64,000 nucleotides of DNA from Phenylobacterium sp. GTDB lineage: Bacteria; Pseudomonadota; Alphaproteobacteria; Caulobacterales; Caulobacteraceae. Of this stretch, positions 16,418 to 25,262 are shown piece after piece. The stretch is from NCBI RefSeq assembly GCF_004297125.1, contig NZ_SCVD01000020.1:248001-312000 (forward strand), given 5' to 3'. Each line of letters starts with the position of its first letter. Positions within the stretch are counted from its first letter, which is position 1. A program made the translations under genes and the position numbers. The notes beneath the pieces are model-generated. The model was not told where the DNA came from. It worked only from the letters and a program-made list of their open reading frames with translations, and did no database searches.

Positions 16418-17227
16418 ATGTCATCTGAAGCACGCGTCGTGCTGGTCACCGGGGCGAGCGCCGGCTTCGGCCGCGCCATCGCCGAACACCTGACCGGCCA
16501 CGGCTACAAGGTTTACGGCGCCTCACGCCAGCCCCAGCCCGGCGGGCCCTTCCCCATGATCGCCATGGACGTCGACAACGACGCCTCCGTCAGCGCCGGG
16601 GTCGCCGAGGTGATCGCCCGCGAGGGCCGCCTCGACGCCGTCATCGGCAATGCCGGCATGGGGATCGCCGGCGCCCTGGAGGACACCACCTGCGAAGAGG
16701 GCCTGGCGCAGTTCCAGACCAATTTCTTCGGCAACCACCGCCTGGTCCGCGCCGCCCTGCCCCACCTGCGCAGGCAGGATCTGGCCCATATCATCATCGT
16801 GGGTTCGCTCGCCGGCCTGGTCGGCATCCCGTTCCAGGGCATGTACGCCGCCAGCAAGTTCGCGTTGGAAGGCTATGTCGAGGCGCTACGCCTGGAGCTG
16901 CGCGGCGGCCCCGTCCGCGTAACGGTCCTGGAGCCCGGCGACTTCGCCACCGGCTTCACCTCGTCGCGCCAGAAGGTGGCGGCGAGCGGCGAAGGCTCGC
17001 TCTACAAGGCGGCCTTCGACAGAGCGATGGCGATCATCGACGCCGACGAGCGCGACGGCGCCGACCCGGCCGCGATCGGTCCGGTGGTTCGCGAGGTGCT
17101 GGAGGACCCGAAGCCGCCCGTGCGCCGCGCCGTCGTCGGTCCGAAACAGGAGGGCGTCGAGACCGCCAAGCGCGACCTCAGCCCGGACGACCTCGAGGAC
17201 ATGATCGCCGACCATTTCCTCCCCTGA
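16418..17227 (+). CDS. Short-chain dehydrogenase/reductase (SDR)
   Basis: This is a 269-residue classical SDR oxidoreductase. It has the cofactor motif TGASAGFG at about residues 10-17, NAG at about 78-80, the catalytic Ser in VGSLAGL near 128 and the YAASK dyad near 145-149. Family knowledge makes it an NAD(P)-dependent alcohol/ketone oxidoreductase; the substrate is not determinable. The Asp/Arg context after the first strand (GASRQP) suggests NADPH preference, weakly. It has its own operator-bearing promoter and ends at a strong intrinsic terminator, so it is probably monocistronic. Confidence 0.88.
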   Translation: MSSEARVVLVTGASAGFGRAIAEHLTGHGYKVYGASRQPQPGGPFPMIAMDVDNDASVSAGVAEVIAREGRLDAVIGNAGMGIAGALEDTTCEEGLAQFQTNFFGNHRLVRAALPHLRRQDLAHIIIVGSLAGLVGIPFQGMYAASKFALEGYVEALRLELRGGPVRVTVLEPGDFATGFTSSRQKVAASGEGSLYKAAFDRAMAIIDADERDGADPAAIGPVVREVLEDPKPPVRRAVVGPKQEGVETAKRDLSPDDLEDMIADHFLP

Positions 17228-17301
17228 CCAAGGACGCGCGCCGGCCTCCGGGGACCGGCGCGCATCGCCATTCAGGGGTACTTCGGCCTGATGGCCGGAA
17301 C

Positions 17302-17337
17302 GGGCGCGCCAAGCCAGGCGCGCCCTCTTCTTTTTTG
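17302..17337 (+). terminator. Rho-independent terminator after the SDR gene
   Basis: GGGCGCGCC (17302-17310) pairs perfectly with GGCGCGCCC (17317-17325) around the loop AAGCCA. TCTTCTTTTTT follows. A second GC hairpin (GCGCGCCGG/CCGGCGCGC) lies just upstream at 17236-17263 and may assist. Confidence 0.9.
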
Positions 17338-17340
17338 AGT

Positions 17341-19110
17341 TCAGGCCGGAACCGCGTCCGCCGCCGGCGGCTGGTACACATTGATGTTCAGCCCGGCGTG
17401 GCGCGCCTTCAGCTGCAGCGCCAGAACCTGTGAATAGAACCGCGACTGGGCCAGGTTGCCGCCGTGGAACCACAGGCCCGGCTGGGCGGTGGGCTTCCAC
17501 ATGTTGCGCAGCTCGCCCTCCCACGGGCCCGGATCCCCGGCCGTCCCCGAGCCGTAGCCCCAGACCTTGCCGATACGCTGCGCCACCTCGGGCGAGATCA
17601 GTTCGGCGGCCCACTGGTCCATGGTCCCGAAGCCGGTGGCGTAGATGATCACGTCGCACTCCAGCTTGCTGCCGTCGGTGAGGATCAGGCCGTCCGGCTC
17701 GATCCGTTCGATGCCGACCCGCGAGCGCAGCTTGATCACGCCCGAGGCGATCATCTCGGACGCGCCCACGTCGATGTAGTAGCCGGAGGCGCGCCGCAGG
17801 TAGAGCAGCGGCATCCCCGTGCCGTCTTCGCCGAAGCTGTGCATGAAGCCAACAGCCTCCAGCCGGGCGTAGAAGTCGGCGTCGAGGCGCGCGATTTCCT
17901 CATAGGCCAGGCGATAGACGTCCGGCAGGGTGCGCAGCGGCATGGAGGCCACCAGCAGGTCGGCGCGCTCCGTGGTGATCCCGGCCGCCACCGCTTCCTC
18001 GGAATAGAGCGGCGCCAGCAGCTGGGGGATGATCGTCTCCTGCCGCGAGACGTGGGTCGGGTCGCGCTGGACCATGGTGACCTCGGCGCCGTGCTCCACG
18101 AGGTCGGCGCAGATGTCGTGGGCCGAGTTGTTGGAGCCGATCACCGCGACGCGTTTGCCGCGATAGGGGGCGCCGCTGACGTGGCCGCTCGAATGGGTCT
18201 GCACGCCCGCGAAGGTCTCCATGCCCGGGAAGGCCGGCGTGTTCGGCTTGCCGGCGTTGCCCGTCGCCAGCACCAGGTGCTTCGGGCGCAGGATGAGGGT
18301 GTCGCCCTCGCGCCGGACCTCGACCCGCCAAGCCTGCTCCGCCTCATTGTAGGCGGCGCGCACGCAGTCCGTGGAGCCCCAGAAGTTGATCTCCATGATC
18401 CTGGCGTAGGCTTCCAGCCAGTCGCCCATCTTGTCCTTGGGCGTGAACGCCGGCCAGCTGTCGGGGAACGGCAGGTAGGGCATGTGGTCGTACCAGACCG
18501 GGTCGTGCAGCGAGAGCGCGTGGTAGCGCGAGCGCCACTGGTCGCCGGGCCTGGCCTGGCGGTCGATGACGAGGTTCGGTACGCCCAGCTGGCGCAGGCG
18601 CGCGGCGAGGCCCAACCCGCCCTGCCCGCCTCCGACGATCAGGACATAGGGCTGCACCTCGACGCCGAGGGACGCGGCCTCGGCCTCCAGTTGGTCCTTC
18701 CAGTTGGCGAGCGGACGCTGCGGATCCACGGCAGCGCCCTTCGGCCGAGCGCGGCCCCGGGCGGCCTCATGGCCCTTCAGGTCGTCGAGCACGGTCAGCA
18801 GGGTCTGGCAGAGCCCGTCCTTCAGCCGCACGTAGCCGCGGCCACGGCCGACCGGGGTCTCGAAGGCGATGAACCCTTCCTCGGCCGCGCCGGCCTCCGG
18901 CGATTCCGCCGCCCATTGCGCGTCCGCCGTCTCCGGCGTCTCCTCCACCAGCGCGCGGATCGCCGCGCGCCCCTCGAGGGTGCGGATGTCCCAGGTGAAG
19001 GCGACCATGTCGCGCCAGAGCCCGCCCTCGGCGAACAGAGCGGCGGCCGCATCGGGCTTGCGGCGCGAGAGCGCGCCCGCGAAAGCTTCGAGCCAAGCGT
19101 TGAGCGTCAT
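17341..19110 (-). CDS. NTF2-like domain fused to flavin-containing monooxygenase
   Basis: This is a cytosolic flavoprotein of about 589 residues from ATG 19110, which is preceded by GGGGGA. Residues 1-115 form an NTF2/SnoaL-like cone domain (AWLEAFAGALSRRKPDAAAA, then WDIRTLEGRAAIRALVEETP). The rest is an FMO/Baeyer-Villiger-type enzyme: FAD motif GGGQGG at 160-165, RPGDQWRSRYHAL at 187-199, NADPH motif GSNNSA at 325-330 and an ATGFG motif near 520. The fingerprint region FAGVQTHSSGH (300-310) keeps F, G and H of FxGxxxHxxxW/Y but has His in the last position. It would insert oxygen into an amine, sulfide or ketone. It lies in the cluster with an SDR, aminotransferase and transporters and has a TetR-type operator 64 bp upstream. 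Confidence 0.88.
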   Translation of the reverse strand: MTLNAWLEAFAGALSRRKPDAAAALFAEGGLWRDMVAFTWDIRTLEGRAAIRALVEETPETADAQWAAESPEAGAAEEGFIAFETPVGRGRGYVRLKDGLCQTLLTVLDDLKGHEAARGRARPKGAAVDPQRPLANWKDQLEAEAASLGVEVQPYVLIVGGGQGGLGLAARLRQLGVPNLVIDRQARPGDQWRSRYHALSLHDPVWYDHMPYLPFPDSWPAFTPKDKMGDWLEAYARIMEINFWGSTDCVRAAYNEAEQAWRVEVRREGDTLILRPKHLVLATGNAGKPNTPAFPGMETFAGVQTHSSGHVSGAPYRGKRVAVIGSNNSAHDICADLVEHGAEVTMVQRDPTHVSRQETIIPQLLAPLYSEEAVAAGITTERADLLVASMPLRTLPDVYRLAYEEIARLDADFYARLEAVGFMHSFGEDGTGMPLLYLRRASGYYIDVGASEMIASGVIKLRSRVGIERIEPDGLILTDGSKLECDVIIYATGFGTMDQWAAELISPEVAQRIGKVWGYGSGTAGDPGPWEGELRNMWKPTAQPGLWFHGGNLAQSRFYSQVLALQLKARHAGLNINVYQPPAADAVPA

Positions 19111-19173
19111 GTTCTTGGGTCCCCCTGCCCGCCGCTGCGGTTCGCAGGGCCCCGGGCGCAAAGCTGTCCTCGC

Positions 19174-19194
19174 TGATGTATTATTATCCACTAA
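19174..19194. promoter_or_regulatory. TetR-type operator element, copy 3
   Basis: On the minus strand this reads TTAGTGGATAATAATACATC followed by A. It lies 64 bp upstream of the monooxygenase ATG and 68 bp downstream of the TetR stop. It is more diverged from the consensus than copies 1, 2 and 4. Confidence 0.55.
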
Positions 19195-19262
19195 CAAGCA
19201 AGACGTCCAGCCGGACTCAGGGGCGCCGGCCTGGGTCGCGCACCGTCACCGCGGACCGTTCG

Positions 19263-20000
19263 TCAGGCGACGAAGAGTTGGGGGAGCCGGATGTGCTCGC
19301 CGCGCGCCGCGGCCTCAAGGCAGGCTTCGCGCGGCTCGAGACGCGGGGGAAGGAAGAGGCCGCAGTAGGCGACGAAGGCGGACTTTGCCTCCTGGTAGTA
19401 ATCCTCGGTGATCCGCCCGTTCGCCTCGTAGGAGATCGCGAAGACGGCATCCATCAGCGCGAGCGCGATGTGGAACTTGGTCGCCGCGTCGCGCAGCGGC
19501 GGCATGTGGAAGGCGGCGTCCAGGCGGTGGTAGAGCGACTGCGCGATCCCGCGCGTGTAGCCGATGTCCGCCTGCCGGGTCTCCAGGCCGCCGTAGCCGC
19601 CATAGAAGATCTTCAGCGCCGGCGGATGGCTGTTGTAGAAGTCCATGGCCAGGCGCTGGTCGATGGCCACTAGGTCCTGCCAGCTCTGCAGCGCCGCGGC
19701 CTCCACCGGCTGCAGCCCGAGGGCGAGGAAACCCTCCAGGTAGCGCTCGGCAAGCGCCAGGAAGGCGGCCTCCCGTGTCGGGAAGAAGTGATAGACCGAC
19801 GCCATCGGCGCATCGGCCGCCTCGCCGATCTGGTAGAGGCCGATGTCGTCCGGGCTCTGCTCGGTGAGCAGCCGCTCCGTGGCGTCCACCAGGGAGTTGT
19901 AGCGCACGATGCCGGGACCGCGCGACGGTCGCCGCGGCGCCGATTTCGGCCGAGGCGCTTTCGGCGCCTTCTCGGCGGTCTTGGCCTTCGCCGGGCTCAT
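19263..20000 (-). CDS. TetR-family regulator, likely controller of the 11-20 kb cluster
   Basis: This is a 245-residue TetR-family DNA-binding protein. A Lys/Pro/Arg-rich N-terminal tail of about 30 residues precedes the HTH (LVDATERLLTEQSPDDIGLY, then QIGEAADAPMASVYHFFPTR). The rest is the ligand-binding helical domain. It is encoded on the same strand as the monooxygenase and upstream of it. Four copies of one AT-rich element lie before the cluster's transcription units, including one 178 bp before this gene. The simplest model is that this protein is an autorepressor that releases the cluster when the substrate or a derived ligand binds; no ligand can be named. Confidence 0.85.
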   Translation of the reverse strand: MSPAKAKTAEKAPKAPRPKSAPRRPSRGPGIVRYNSLVDATERLLTEQSPDDIGLYQIGEAADAPMASVYHFFPTREAAFLALAERYLEGFLALGLQPVEAAALQSWQDLVAIDQRLAMDFYNSHPPALKIFYGGYGGLETRQADIGYTRGIAQSLYHRLDAAFHMPPLRDAATKFHIALALMDAVFAISYEANGRITEDYYQEAKSAFVAYCGLFLPPRLEPREACLEAAARGEHIRLPQLFVA

Positions 20001-20464
20001 CGGGGGGCGACCTCGAGGACGACGCGCCGGACCGTCGGCGCACCTGACTTACTAACGGTCCCGCCGCGATTTGGCCAAGGCGCGGCGACCGGTGGCGCAG
20101 CGGGCCGGCCGCGCGGGAGCCCATGCGGGGCGCAATGGCATGCCGGCGCCAGCGGGCTCAAGGCTCCAAAGCTTGAGTTGATAGATAAATATCTTCAATT
20201 CCAAATGCAACACAACCCTGATGCGACGCCTCCGTGCGGGGGCGGATCGGACAGCCCAGCCAGGCCTGAGCCAGAGACCGCACACGCCGCGATCGGCGCC
20301 AGCCCAGCGCCGGCGCGACATGCCTCAGGGTGCTCTCCAGCGCGCGCCCGTTGTAGTCGACGCCCAGCTGGTTCGGGACGGTCAGTTACAGGGTGTCCGC
20401 CTCGGCGTGCAGGACGCCCTTCGGCTTTCCGCCCAGCGGGCGTCGAGCTCGCCCGCCGCTTCGC
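20001..20464. other. Intergenic region, no supported gene
   Basis: This 460-bp gap separates the TetR gene from ridA. It carries the fourth operator copy (20178-20198) in an AT-rich patch. Beyond that, minus-strand frames show short gene-like stretches interrupted by stops (for example a GKPKGVLH segment), which might be a decayed gene, but nothing identifiable. Confidence 0.5.
20178..20198. promoter_or_regulatory. TetR-type operator element, copy 4
   Basis: On the plus strand this reads TTGATAGATAAATATCTTCA followed by A. It is itself partly palindromic (GATA..TATC). It is 178 bp upstream of the TetR start, the expected place for autoregulation, although the distance is rather long. Confidence 0.6.
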
Positions 20465-20809
20465 TCACCGGGCGGCGACCACGATGATCTCGACCTTGTA
20501 GTCGGGCGTCGCGAGCCTGGCCTCGCCGGTGGCGCGGGCCGGCGCGTCGCGGCCGCCCACCCAGTCGTCCCAGACCTCGTTCATCTCCCCGAAGTCCGCC
20601 ATGTCCGCCAGCCAGATGGTGGCGCTGAGGATCTTCGACCTGTCGCTGCCGCAGGTCGCCAGCAGCGCCTCAATCGCGGCCAGGACGCCACGGGTCTGCA
20701 CGGCGACGCTGGCGCCGGGCTCGGCCACCTGGCCGGCGAGGTAGATGGTGTCGCCGTGGATGACGGCCTGGCTCATGCGGTGGCCGGACTGGATGCGTTG
20801 GATGGTCAT
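20465..20809 (-). CDS. ridA: RidA/YjgF-family deaminase
   Basis: This is a 114-residue protein of the RidA fold (Rid/YER057c/UK114). It begins IQRIQSGHRMSQAVIHGDTI, continues YLAGQVAE and VLAAIEALLATCGSDRSKIL, and ends DYKVEIIVVAAR. RidA hydrolyses reactive enamine/imine intermediates made by PLP enzymes and amino-acid oxidases to keto acids and ammonia. Its place at the end of the alr-dadA operon is functionally logical, since DadA generates 2-iminopropanoate from alanine. The last residues keep the E of the family; the usual catalytic Arg is not certain by eye. Confidence 0.85.
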   Translation of the reverse strand: MTIQRIQSGHRMSQAVIHGDTIYLAGQVAEPGASVAVQTRGVLAAIEALLATCGSDRSKILSATIWLADMADFGEMNEVWDDWVGGRDAPARATGEARLATPDYKVEIIVVAAR

Positions 20810-20841
20810 GGGCTCCTCGGAAGGAGAAGGGTTGAGCGGGA

Positions 20842-22098
20842 TCAGGCCGCGTAGCGGGCGATGGCTAGGTCCGCGGATTCGATGTCCGGGGCCCGGCCGT
20901 CGATCAGGTCGGCGATGAGCCGGCCGGAGCCGCAGGCCATGGTCCAGCCCAGCGTGCCATGCCCGGTGTTCAGGAAGAGGTTGGGGACGCCGGTCCCGCC
21001 GACCACCGGCGTGCCGTCCGGCGTCATCGGCCGCAGGCCCGCCCAGTAGGTCGCGCGGCTCAGCTCCGCCGCGCCGGGGAACAGGCTCTCCAGGCAGTGC
21101 TCGAGGGTCCGCTGGCGGCGCGGCTCCAACCCCTGGTCGAAGCCCGACACCTGGGCCATGCCGCCCACGCGGATGCGATCGCCCAGCCGGGTGATGGCGA
21201 TCTTGTAGGTCTCGTCGAGCAGGGTGCTCTCCGGCGGCAGCCCGGCGGCGGCGATAGGGGCCGTCAGCGAATAGCCCTTCACCGGATAGACCGGCAGCCG
21301 CAGCCCCAGTGGCCGCACCAGCGCCGGCGAATAGCTGCCCAGCGCCACCACGAAGGCGTCGCCGGCGATGTCGCCCTGATCGGTGACCGCGGCGGTGACC
21401 CTGCCGCCGGCCTGCCGCAGCCGCAGCACGCGCCGGTTCAGCTCGAAGCGCACGCCTTCAGCCTTCGCCAGCCGCGCCAGGGCGTTGGTGAACTTGAAGC
21501 AGTCGCCGGTCTCGTCGCCCGGCAGCCGCAGGCCGCCCGCGATCTCGCCCGGGCTGCGCGCCAGCCCCGGCTCGGCCGCGACGCAGCCCGCGCGATCCAG
21601 CACCTCGAACGGCACGCCGTCGGCGCGCAGCACCTCGATGTCCTTGGCCGCCGCGTCCAGCTGCGCCTGTTTGCGGAAGAGCTGCAGGGTGCCCTGGCTC
21701 CGCTCGTCGTAGGCGATGCCGGTTTCCGCGCGCAGCGCGACCAGCCGGTCGCGGCTGTATTCCGCCAACCGCACCATCCGGCGCTTGTTCACCGCGTAGC
21801 GCTCGGTCGTGCAGTTGCGCAGCGTCGCCAGGAGCCAACCCAGCATGGCCGCGTCGGGCTTCGGCCGCAGGATCAGCGGCGCATGCGCCATCATCAGCCA
21901 GCGGATCGCCTTCAGCGGCACCCCTGGCGCCGCCCAGGGCGAGGCGTAGCCCGGCGAGATCTCGCCGGCGTTGGCGAAGCTGGTCTCCAAGGCCACGTCC
22001 GCCTGGCGGTCGACGACCACCACCTCGTGCCCGGCCCTGGCGAGGTACCAGGCGGTGGTGACGCCGATCACACCGGCGCCGAGGACAATGACTTTCAT
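20842..22098 (-). CDS. dadA: D-amino acid dehydrogenase
   Basis: This is a 418-residue FAD-dependent oxidoreductase. The dinucleotide motif [18 protein letters not shown] is at the very start, followed by [20 protein letters not shown] (typical of DadA) at about 38-57. [17 protein letters not shown] and [17 protein letters not shown] are near the C-terminus. It oxidises D-alanine and other D-amino acids to imino/keto acids and passes electrons to the respiratory chain at the inner membrane. Its ATG (22098) overlaps the TGA of the racemase gene by four bases, so the two are coupled. ridA follows 32 bp later. Confidence 0.92.
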   Translation of the reverse strand: MKVIVLGAGVIGVTTAWYLARAGHEVVVVDRQADVALETSFANAGEISPGYASPWAAPGVPLKAIRWLMMAHAPLILRPKPDAAMLGWLLATLRNCTTERYAVNKRRMVRLAEYSRDRLVALRAETGIAYDERSQGTLQLFRKQAQLDAAAKDIEVLRADGVPFEVLDRAGCVAAEPGLARSPGEIAGGLRLPGDETGDCFKFTNALARLAKAEGVRFELNRRVLRLRQAGGRVTAAVTDQGDIAGDAFVVALGSYSPALVRPLGLRLPVYPVKGYSLTAPIAAAGLPPESTLLDETYKIAITRLGDRIRVGGMAQVSGFDQGLEPRRQRTLEHCLESLFPGAAELSRATYWAGLRPMTPDGTPVVGGTGVPNLFLNTGHGTLGWTMACGSGRLIADLIDGRAPDIESADLAIARYAA

Positions 22099-23237
22099 GC
22101 GGGAACCTGCAGGTCGGACACCGCCGCCCCATGGGCGGCGTAGGTGCGAGGGAGACGCGATCCGAGACCGGTGAGGATCTCGTAGGAGACGGTCCCGGCC
22201 TGTTCCGCCACGTCCTCGAGCGACTGGTGGGGCCCAAGCAGTTCGACGAAGTCGCCGGCCTCCAGCGCCGACGGCGCCACGCCGGTGACGTCGACCATCA
22301 TGCTGTCCATGGAGACGCGGCCCACCACTGGCAGCCGGCGCCCGTCGAGGAACGCCGCGCCGCGGCCGCCCATGCTCCGCGGCCAGCCGTCGGCGTAGCC
22401 CACCGCAAGCGTCGCGATGCGCGTCGGGCCGCGGGTCACATAGGTCATGCCGTAGCCCACGCCCGTCCGCGGCGGCGCCTCGCGGACCTGCAGGACGCGC
22501 GCGCTGAGGTCGACCACGCGCCGCATCGGGTTGGGTCGGCCGGCGACCGGGGCCCCGCCGTAGAGCCCGATGCCGATGCGCACGAGGTCGCCCGGGCGCT
22601 GCGGGCGGGTGAGCGCCGCGGCGGTGTTGGCGAAGCTCCGGGGGAAGGGCGGCAGCCGGTCGGCCAGCTCGTCGAAGACGGTGAGCTGCGCGGCGTTCCA
22701 GGCGGAGTCGGGCGTGTCGGCGGACGCCAGGTGCGTCATGACATAGTGGACGTCGAGCTCGGCGAGCAGGTCGGGATTGGCGCGCAGCACGTCCACGTCC
22801 TCGCGGGTCACCCCCAGCCGCGACATGCCGCTGTCGATCTGCAGGATCGCCGGCAGCCGCGCGCCGCGCGCCCGCGCCAGGCCGTGCCATCGCAGCACCT
22901 GGTCCAGCGAATTGAGGACCGGAACCACCCCGGCGTCGGCCGCGGGGGCCTCGGTGCCGGGCCAGAGTCCGTTGAGGACGTAGAACCAGGCGTCCTGCGG
23001 CAGCAGGCCGCGCAGGGCGAGCGCTTCGCCGAGCTGGGCAGTGAAGAAGCGGCGGCATCCAGCGGTGTACAACGCCGCGCTCACCACGCCGGCGCCGAGG
23101 CCATAGGCGTCGGCCTTCACCACGCAGGCCACCTCCGCCGGCGCGGCGGCCGCCTTCGCCGTCAGGTAGTTCGCGACGATGGCGCCCAGGTCGATGGTGA
23201 GCCGGGCGCTGACATCTTCGCTAGTCCCGCACCTCAC
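22095..23237 (-). CDS. dadX: Alanine racemase, catabolic DadX type
   Basis: This PLP enzyme interconverts L- and D-alanine. GTG 23237 is chosen because AGGGAG lies just upstream and the family N-terminus ([14 protein letters not shown]) begins soon after; the frame is open to 23300, which would add 21 unlikely residues. The PLP lysine is in [10 protein letters not shown] (about K41), and VGYGMTYV and [14 protein letters not shown] carry the second catalytic region. The product is about 380 residues. It is first in an operon with dadA and ridA and divergent from an Lrp/AsnC gene, the classic arrangement for alanine catabolism, so DadX is more likely than the cell-wall Alr. Confidence 0.9.
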   Translation of the reverse strand: MRCGTSEDVSARLTIDLGAIVANYLTAKAAAAPAEVACVVKADAYGLGAGVVSAALYTAGCRRFFTAQLGEALALRGLLPQDAWFYVLNGLWPGTEAPAADAGVVPVLNSLDQVLRWHGLARARGARLPAILQIDSGMSRLGVTREDVDVLRANPDLLAELDVHYVMTHLASADTPDSAWNAAQLTVFDELADRLPPFPRSFANTAAALTRPQRPGDLVRIGIGLYGGAPVAGRPNPMRRVVDLSARVLQVREAPPRTGVGYGMTYVTRGPTRIATLAVGYADGWPRSMGGRGAAFLDGRRLPVVGRVSMDSMMVDVTGVAPSALEAGDFVELLGPHQSLEDVAEQAGTVSYEILTGLGSRLPRTYAAHGAAVSDLQVPA

Positions 23238-23354
23238 CGCCAGCTCCCTTGCCCGAACGCCGGAGAAGTCTAGCGAGGCCCCCTTCGAACATCTCACCAA
23301 CTTGACTTACGATCGCGCGTTGTCGATTTGCCGTTGCAACGGTCCACTGATTAG

Positions 23355-23843
23355 ATGGCACGAATGAGCGCACTCGATCCCATCGATCAGAATCTTCTGC
23401 GGCTGCTGCGCCTCAATGGCCGGCGTCCGAATTCGGAGCTGGCGGCCGAGGTGGGGCTATCCCCCTCCTCCTGCCTACGGCGCCTCAAGTCCCTGGAGGA
23501 TCGCGGCGTAATCCTGGGTTACACGGCGCTCATCGCCGACCCGCAGGCCACGAAGGTGGTGGCGTTCGTCCGCATCACCCTCGAGCGCCAGACCGAGGAC
23601 GCCATGCGGACGTTCGAGGCGGCGATCCGCAAGCACCCCGAGATCGAGGAATGCTACCTGATGACCGGCGACGTCGACTACATCCTGCGAACCTCGGCCG
23701 AGACCACGGCCGCCTACGAGCAGATCCACAACCAGATCCTGGCACGCCTGCCCGGCGTGGCGCGCATCAACTCCAGCATCGCCATGCGCGACGTGTTGCG
23801 GCGCGCCGTTCCCCTGCCCAGGCCGGGTGCGCCCGCCGCCTAA
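23355..23843 (+). CDS. Lrp/AsnC-family regulator of the alanine operon
   Basis: This is a 162-residue feast/famine regulator. The N-terminal HTH (LDPIDQNLLRLLRLNGRRPN, then AAEVGLSPSSCLRRLKSLED) is followed by the RAM/AsnC ligand-binding domain (YLMTGDVDYILRTSAET..RINSSIAMRDVL). ATG 23355 or ATG 23364 could be the start; neither has a clear Shine-Dalgarno. It is divergent from dadX-dadA-ridA, the standard position of DadR-type activators that respond to alanine. Only about 120 bp separate the starts, so both promoters share the region. Confidence 0.88.
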   Translation: MARMSALDPIDQNLLRLLRLNGRRPNSELAAEVGLSPSSCLRRLKSLEDRGVILGYTALIADPQATKVVAFVRITLERQTEDAMRTFEAAIRKHPEIEECYLMTGDVDYILRTSAETTAAYEQIHNQILARLPGVARINSSIAMRDVLRRAVPLPRPGAPAA

Positions 23844-24085
23844 GACCGGGCCCAAGCTCTCGCCGCCCAAGCTCAAGCCGTCGTCGCGAGCGCGGCTTCG
23901 ACTTCGCCGCGACCTGGAACGACCTCGGCGACGATCGCTACATGGCGGACGGCGAGGTGATCGTGTCCCCGAGGCGGGAAGGGTCCGGCTACAATGCGCG
24001 ACACGGCGCGCTGTGCGGGCGCGGCGGCCTGACCGCTGGCCCCTCCTCCAACGACCCGCCACAATAGGGTCCGGAGGCAAGGACC

Positions 24086-25060
24086 GTGTCGATTCTGCAG
24101 GACCTGACGAAGCAGTTCGGGCTGAAGCCGGCGTCCGAGCTCGACCCGCTCGTCGAGCCGAGAACCACGCCGCTGCCGTTCTTCGCACCGGAGGGACCGT
24201 CGACCCGCCCAGAACTCGACTTCGTGGTGATCGACGTCGAGACCGCCTGCCACCGCGTCTCCAGCATCTGCCAGATCGGGATCGTCGGATTCCGCGACGG
24301 CCGCGAAGTGCTGACCTACGAGACGCTCGTCGATCCGCAGGATGTCTTCAGCGGCTTCAACACCCGCCTGCACGGGATCGGCGCGAAGCACGTCCGCGGC
24401 CAGCCGACCTTCGCCCAGCTCTATACGACGCTCCGCGGACACCTCGGCGGCCGCATCACCGCCGCGCATTCGATGTTCGACCACGGCGCACTGTCGGCCG
24501 CCTGCCGGATCGCCGGCGCACCGATGATCCAGAGCCGCTGGCTCGACAGCGTGAAGGTCGCTCGCCACGCCTGGCCGGACCTGCCGACCCACCGCCTCAA
24601 TGCGCTGGCCGGGCGCCTCGGACTCGAGCACAGGCACCACGACGCCCTCAGTGACGCCAGGGTCGCCGGCTGGGTGATCGTCAAGGCCATCGACCACACC
24701 GGCATCGACCTGGACGGCTGGATGGCCGAACCTTGGCGCAACCCCGGCCGACGTCGTCCGCGTCCCAGCCCAGCGTCCAGCGGACCGCTGCTCGGCGAGA
24801 AGATCGTGCTCATCGCCTCGCCGCACGACGTCGCCCTACCGGCCGAGATCGCCGCCGCGGGCGGACGCTTCATGGCCAACGTCGGCCGCACGACCACCAT
24901 GCTGGTCGTCGCCGGCCCCCGGCCGTTCTCCGCCGGCGTGCGGAGCACGAACACCTTCCTGAGAGCCGAAGCGCTGGCCGCCGAAGGCGGCGCCATCGCC
25001 ATCCTGAGCGCGGACGAACTTCGCGACCGGATCGCGGAGGCGGGCGCCGTCGCCGCCTAG
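24086..25060 (+). CDS. DEDDh 3'-5' exonuclease with C-terminal BRCT-like region
   Basis: This is a 324-residue protein starting at GTG 24086, with GGAGG 8 bases upstream. Residues about 45-205 form a DnaQ-type exonuclease: FVVIDVETACHRVSSICQIG (ExoI, D-x-E), AAHSMFDHGALSAAC (ExoII Asp) and HHDALSDARVAGW (ExoIII His and Asp, DEDDh type). After a Pro/Arg linker, residues about 235-320 (LLGEKIVLIASP, GGRFMANVGRTTTMLVVAG) resemble a BRCT domain. Exonuclease-BRCT proteins are known in bacteria and are usually tied to DNA repair or processing. It is monocistronic. I cannot assign a specific pathway. Confidence 0.82.
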   Translation: MSILQDLTKQFGLKPASELDPLVEPRTTPLPFFAPEGPSTRPELDFVVIDVETACHRVSSICQIGIVGFRDGREVLTYETLVDPQDVFSGFNTRLHGIGAKHVRGQPTFAQLYTTLRGHLGGRITAAHSMFDHGALSAACRIAGAPMIQSRWLDSVKVARHAWPDLPTHRLNALAGRLGLEHRHHDALSDARVAGWVIVKAIDHTGIDLDGWMAEPWRNPGRRRPRPSPASSGPLLGEKIVLIASPHDVALPAEIAAAGGRFMANVGRTTTMLVVAGPRPFSAGVRSTNTFLRAEALAAEGGAIAILSADELRDRIAEAGAVAA

Positions 25061-25262
25061 CAGAGCTCGAAGCAGCGGGCGCACCCGACAGGGTGACGCC
25101 GATCAGCTGGGCTCGCTTTCACGCCACACCCATGGAATTCCCGGTCGATCCAGGTCTCGACGCTCCGCCCGTTTTCTTGCCAGGAGGGGGCGATGGCCTC
25201 GGCGTCACGAGCAGGCCTCCAGGCGGGGAGGAGTCGCCTCGTGCGTCGTTTGCCGACGATCC

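Noticed and set aside
17464..19176. 570-codon open frame on the plus strand opposite the monooxygenase
   Set aside because: Low-complexity, Arg/Gly/Asp/Ala-rich translation with no domain; the minus-strand gene has clear FAD and NADPH motifs. High GC makes long antisense frames common.
20199..20464. Possible decayed gene with a GKPKGVLH segment reminiscent of AMP-binding enzymes
   Set aside because: Too short, interrupted by a stop, and the match is a single short motif.
23875..24067. Short plus-strand frame between the Lrp and exonuclease genes
   Set aside because: No start with a ribosome site and no recognisable family; probably non-coding.
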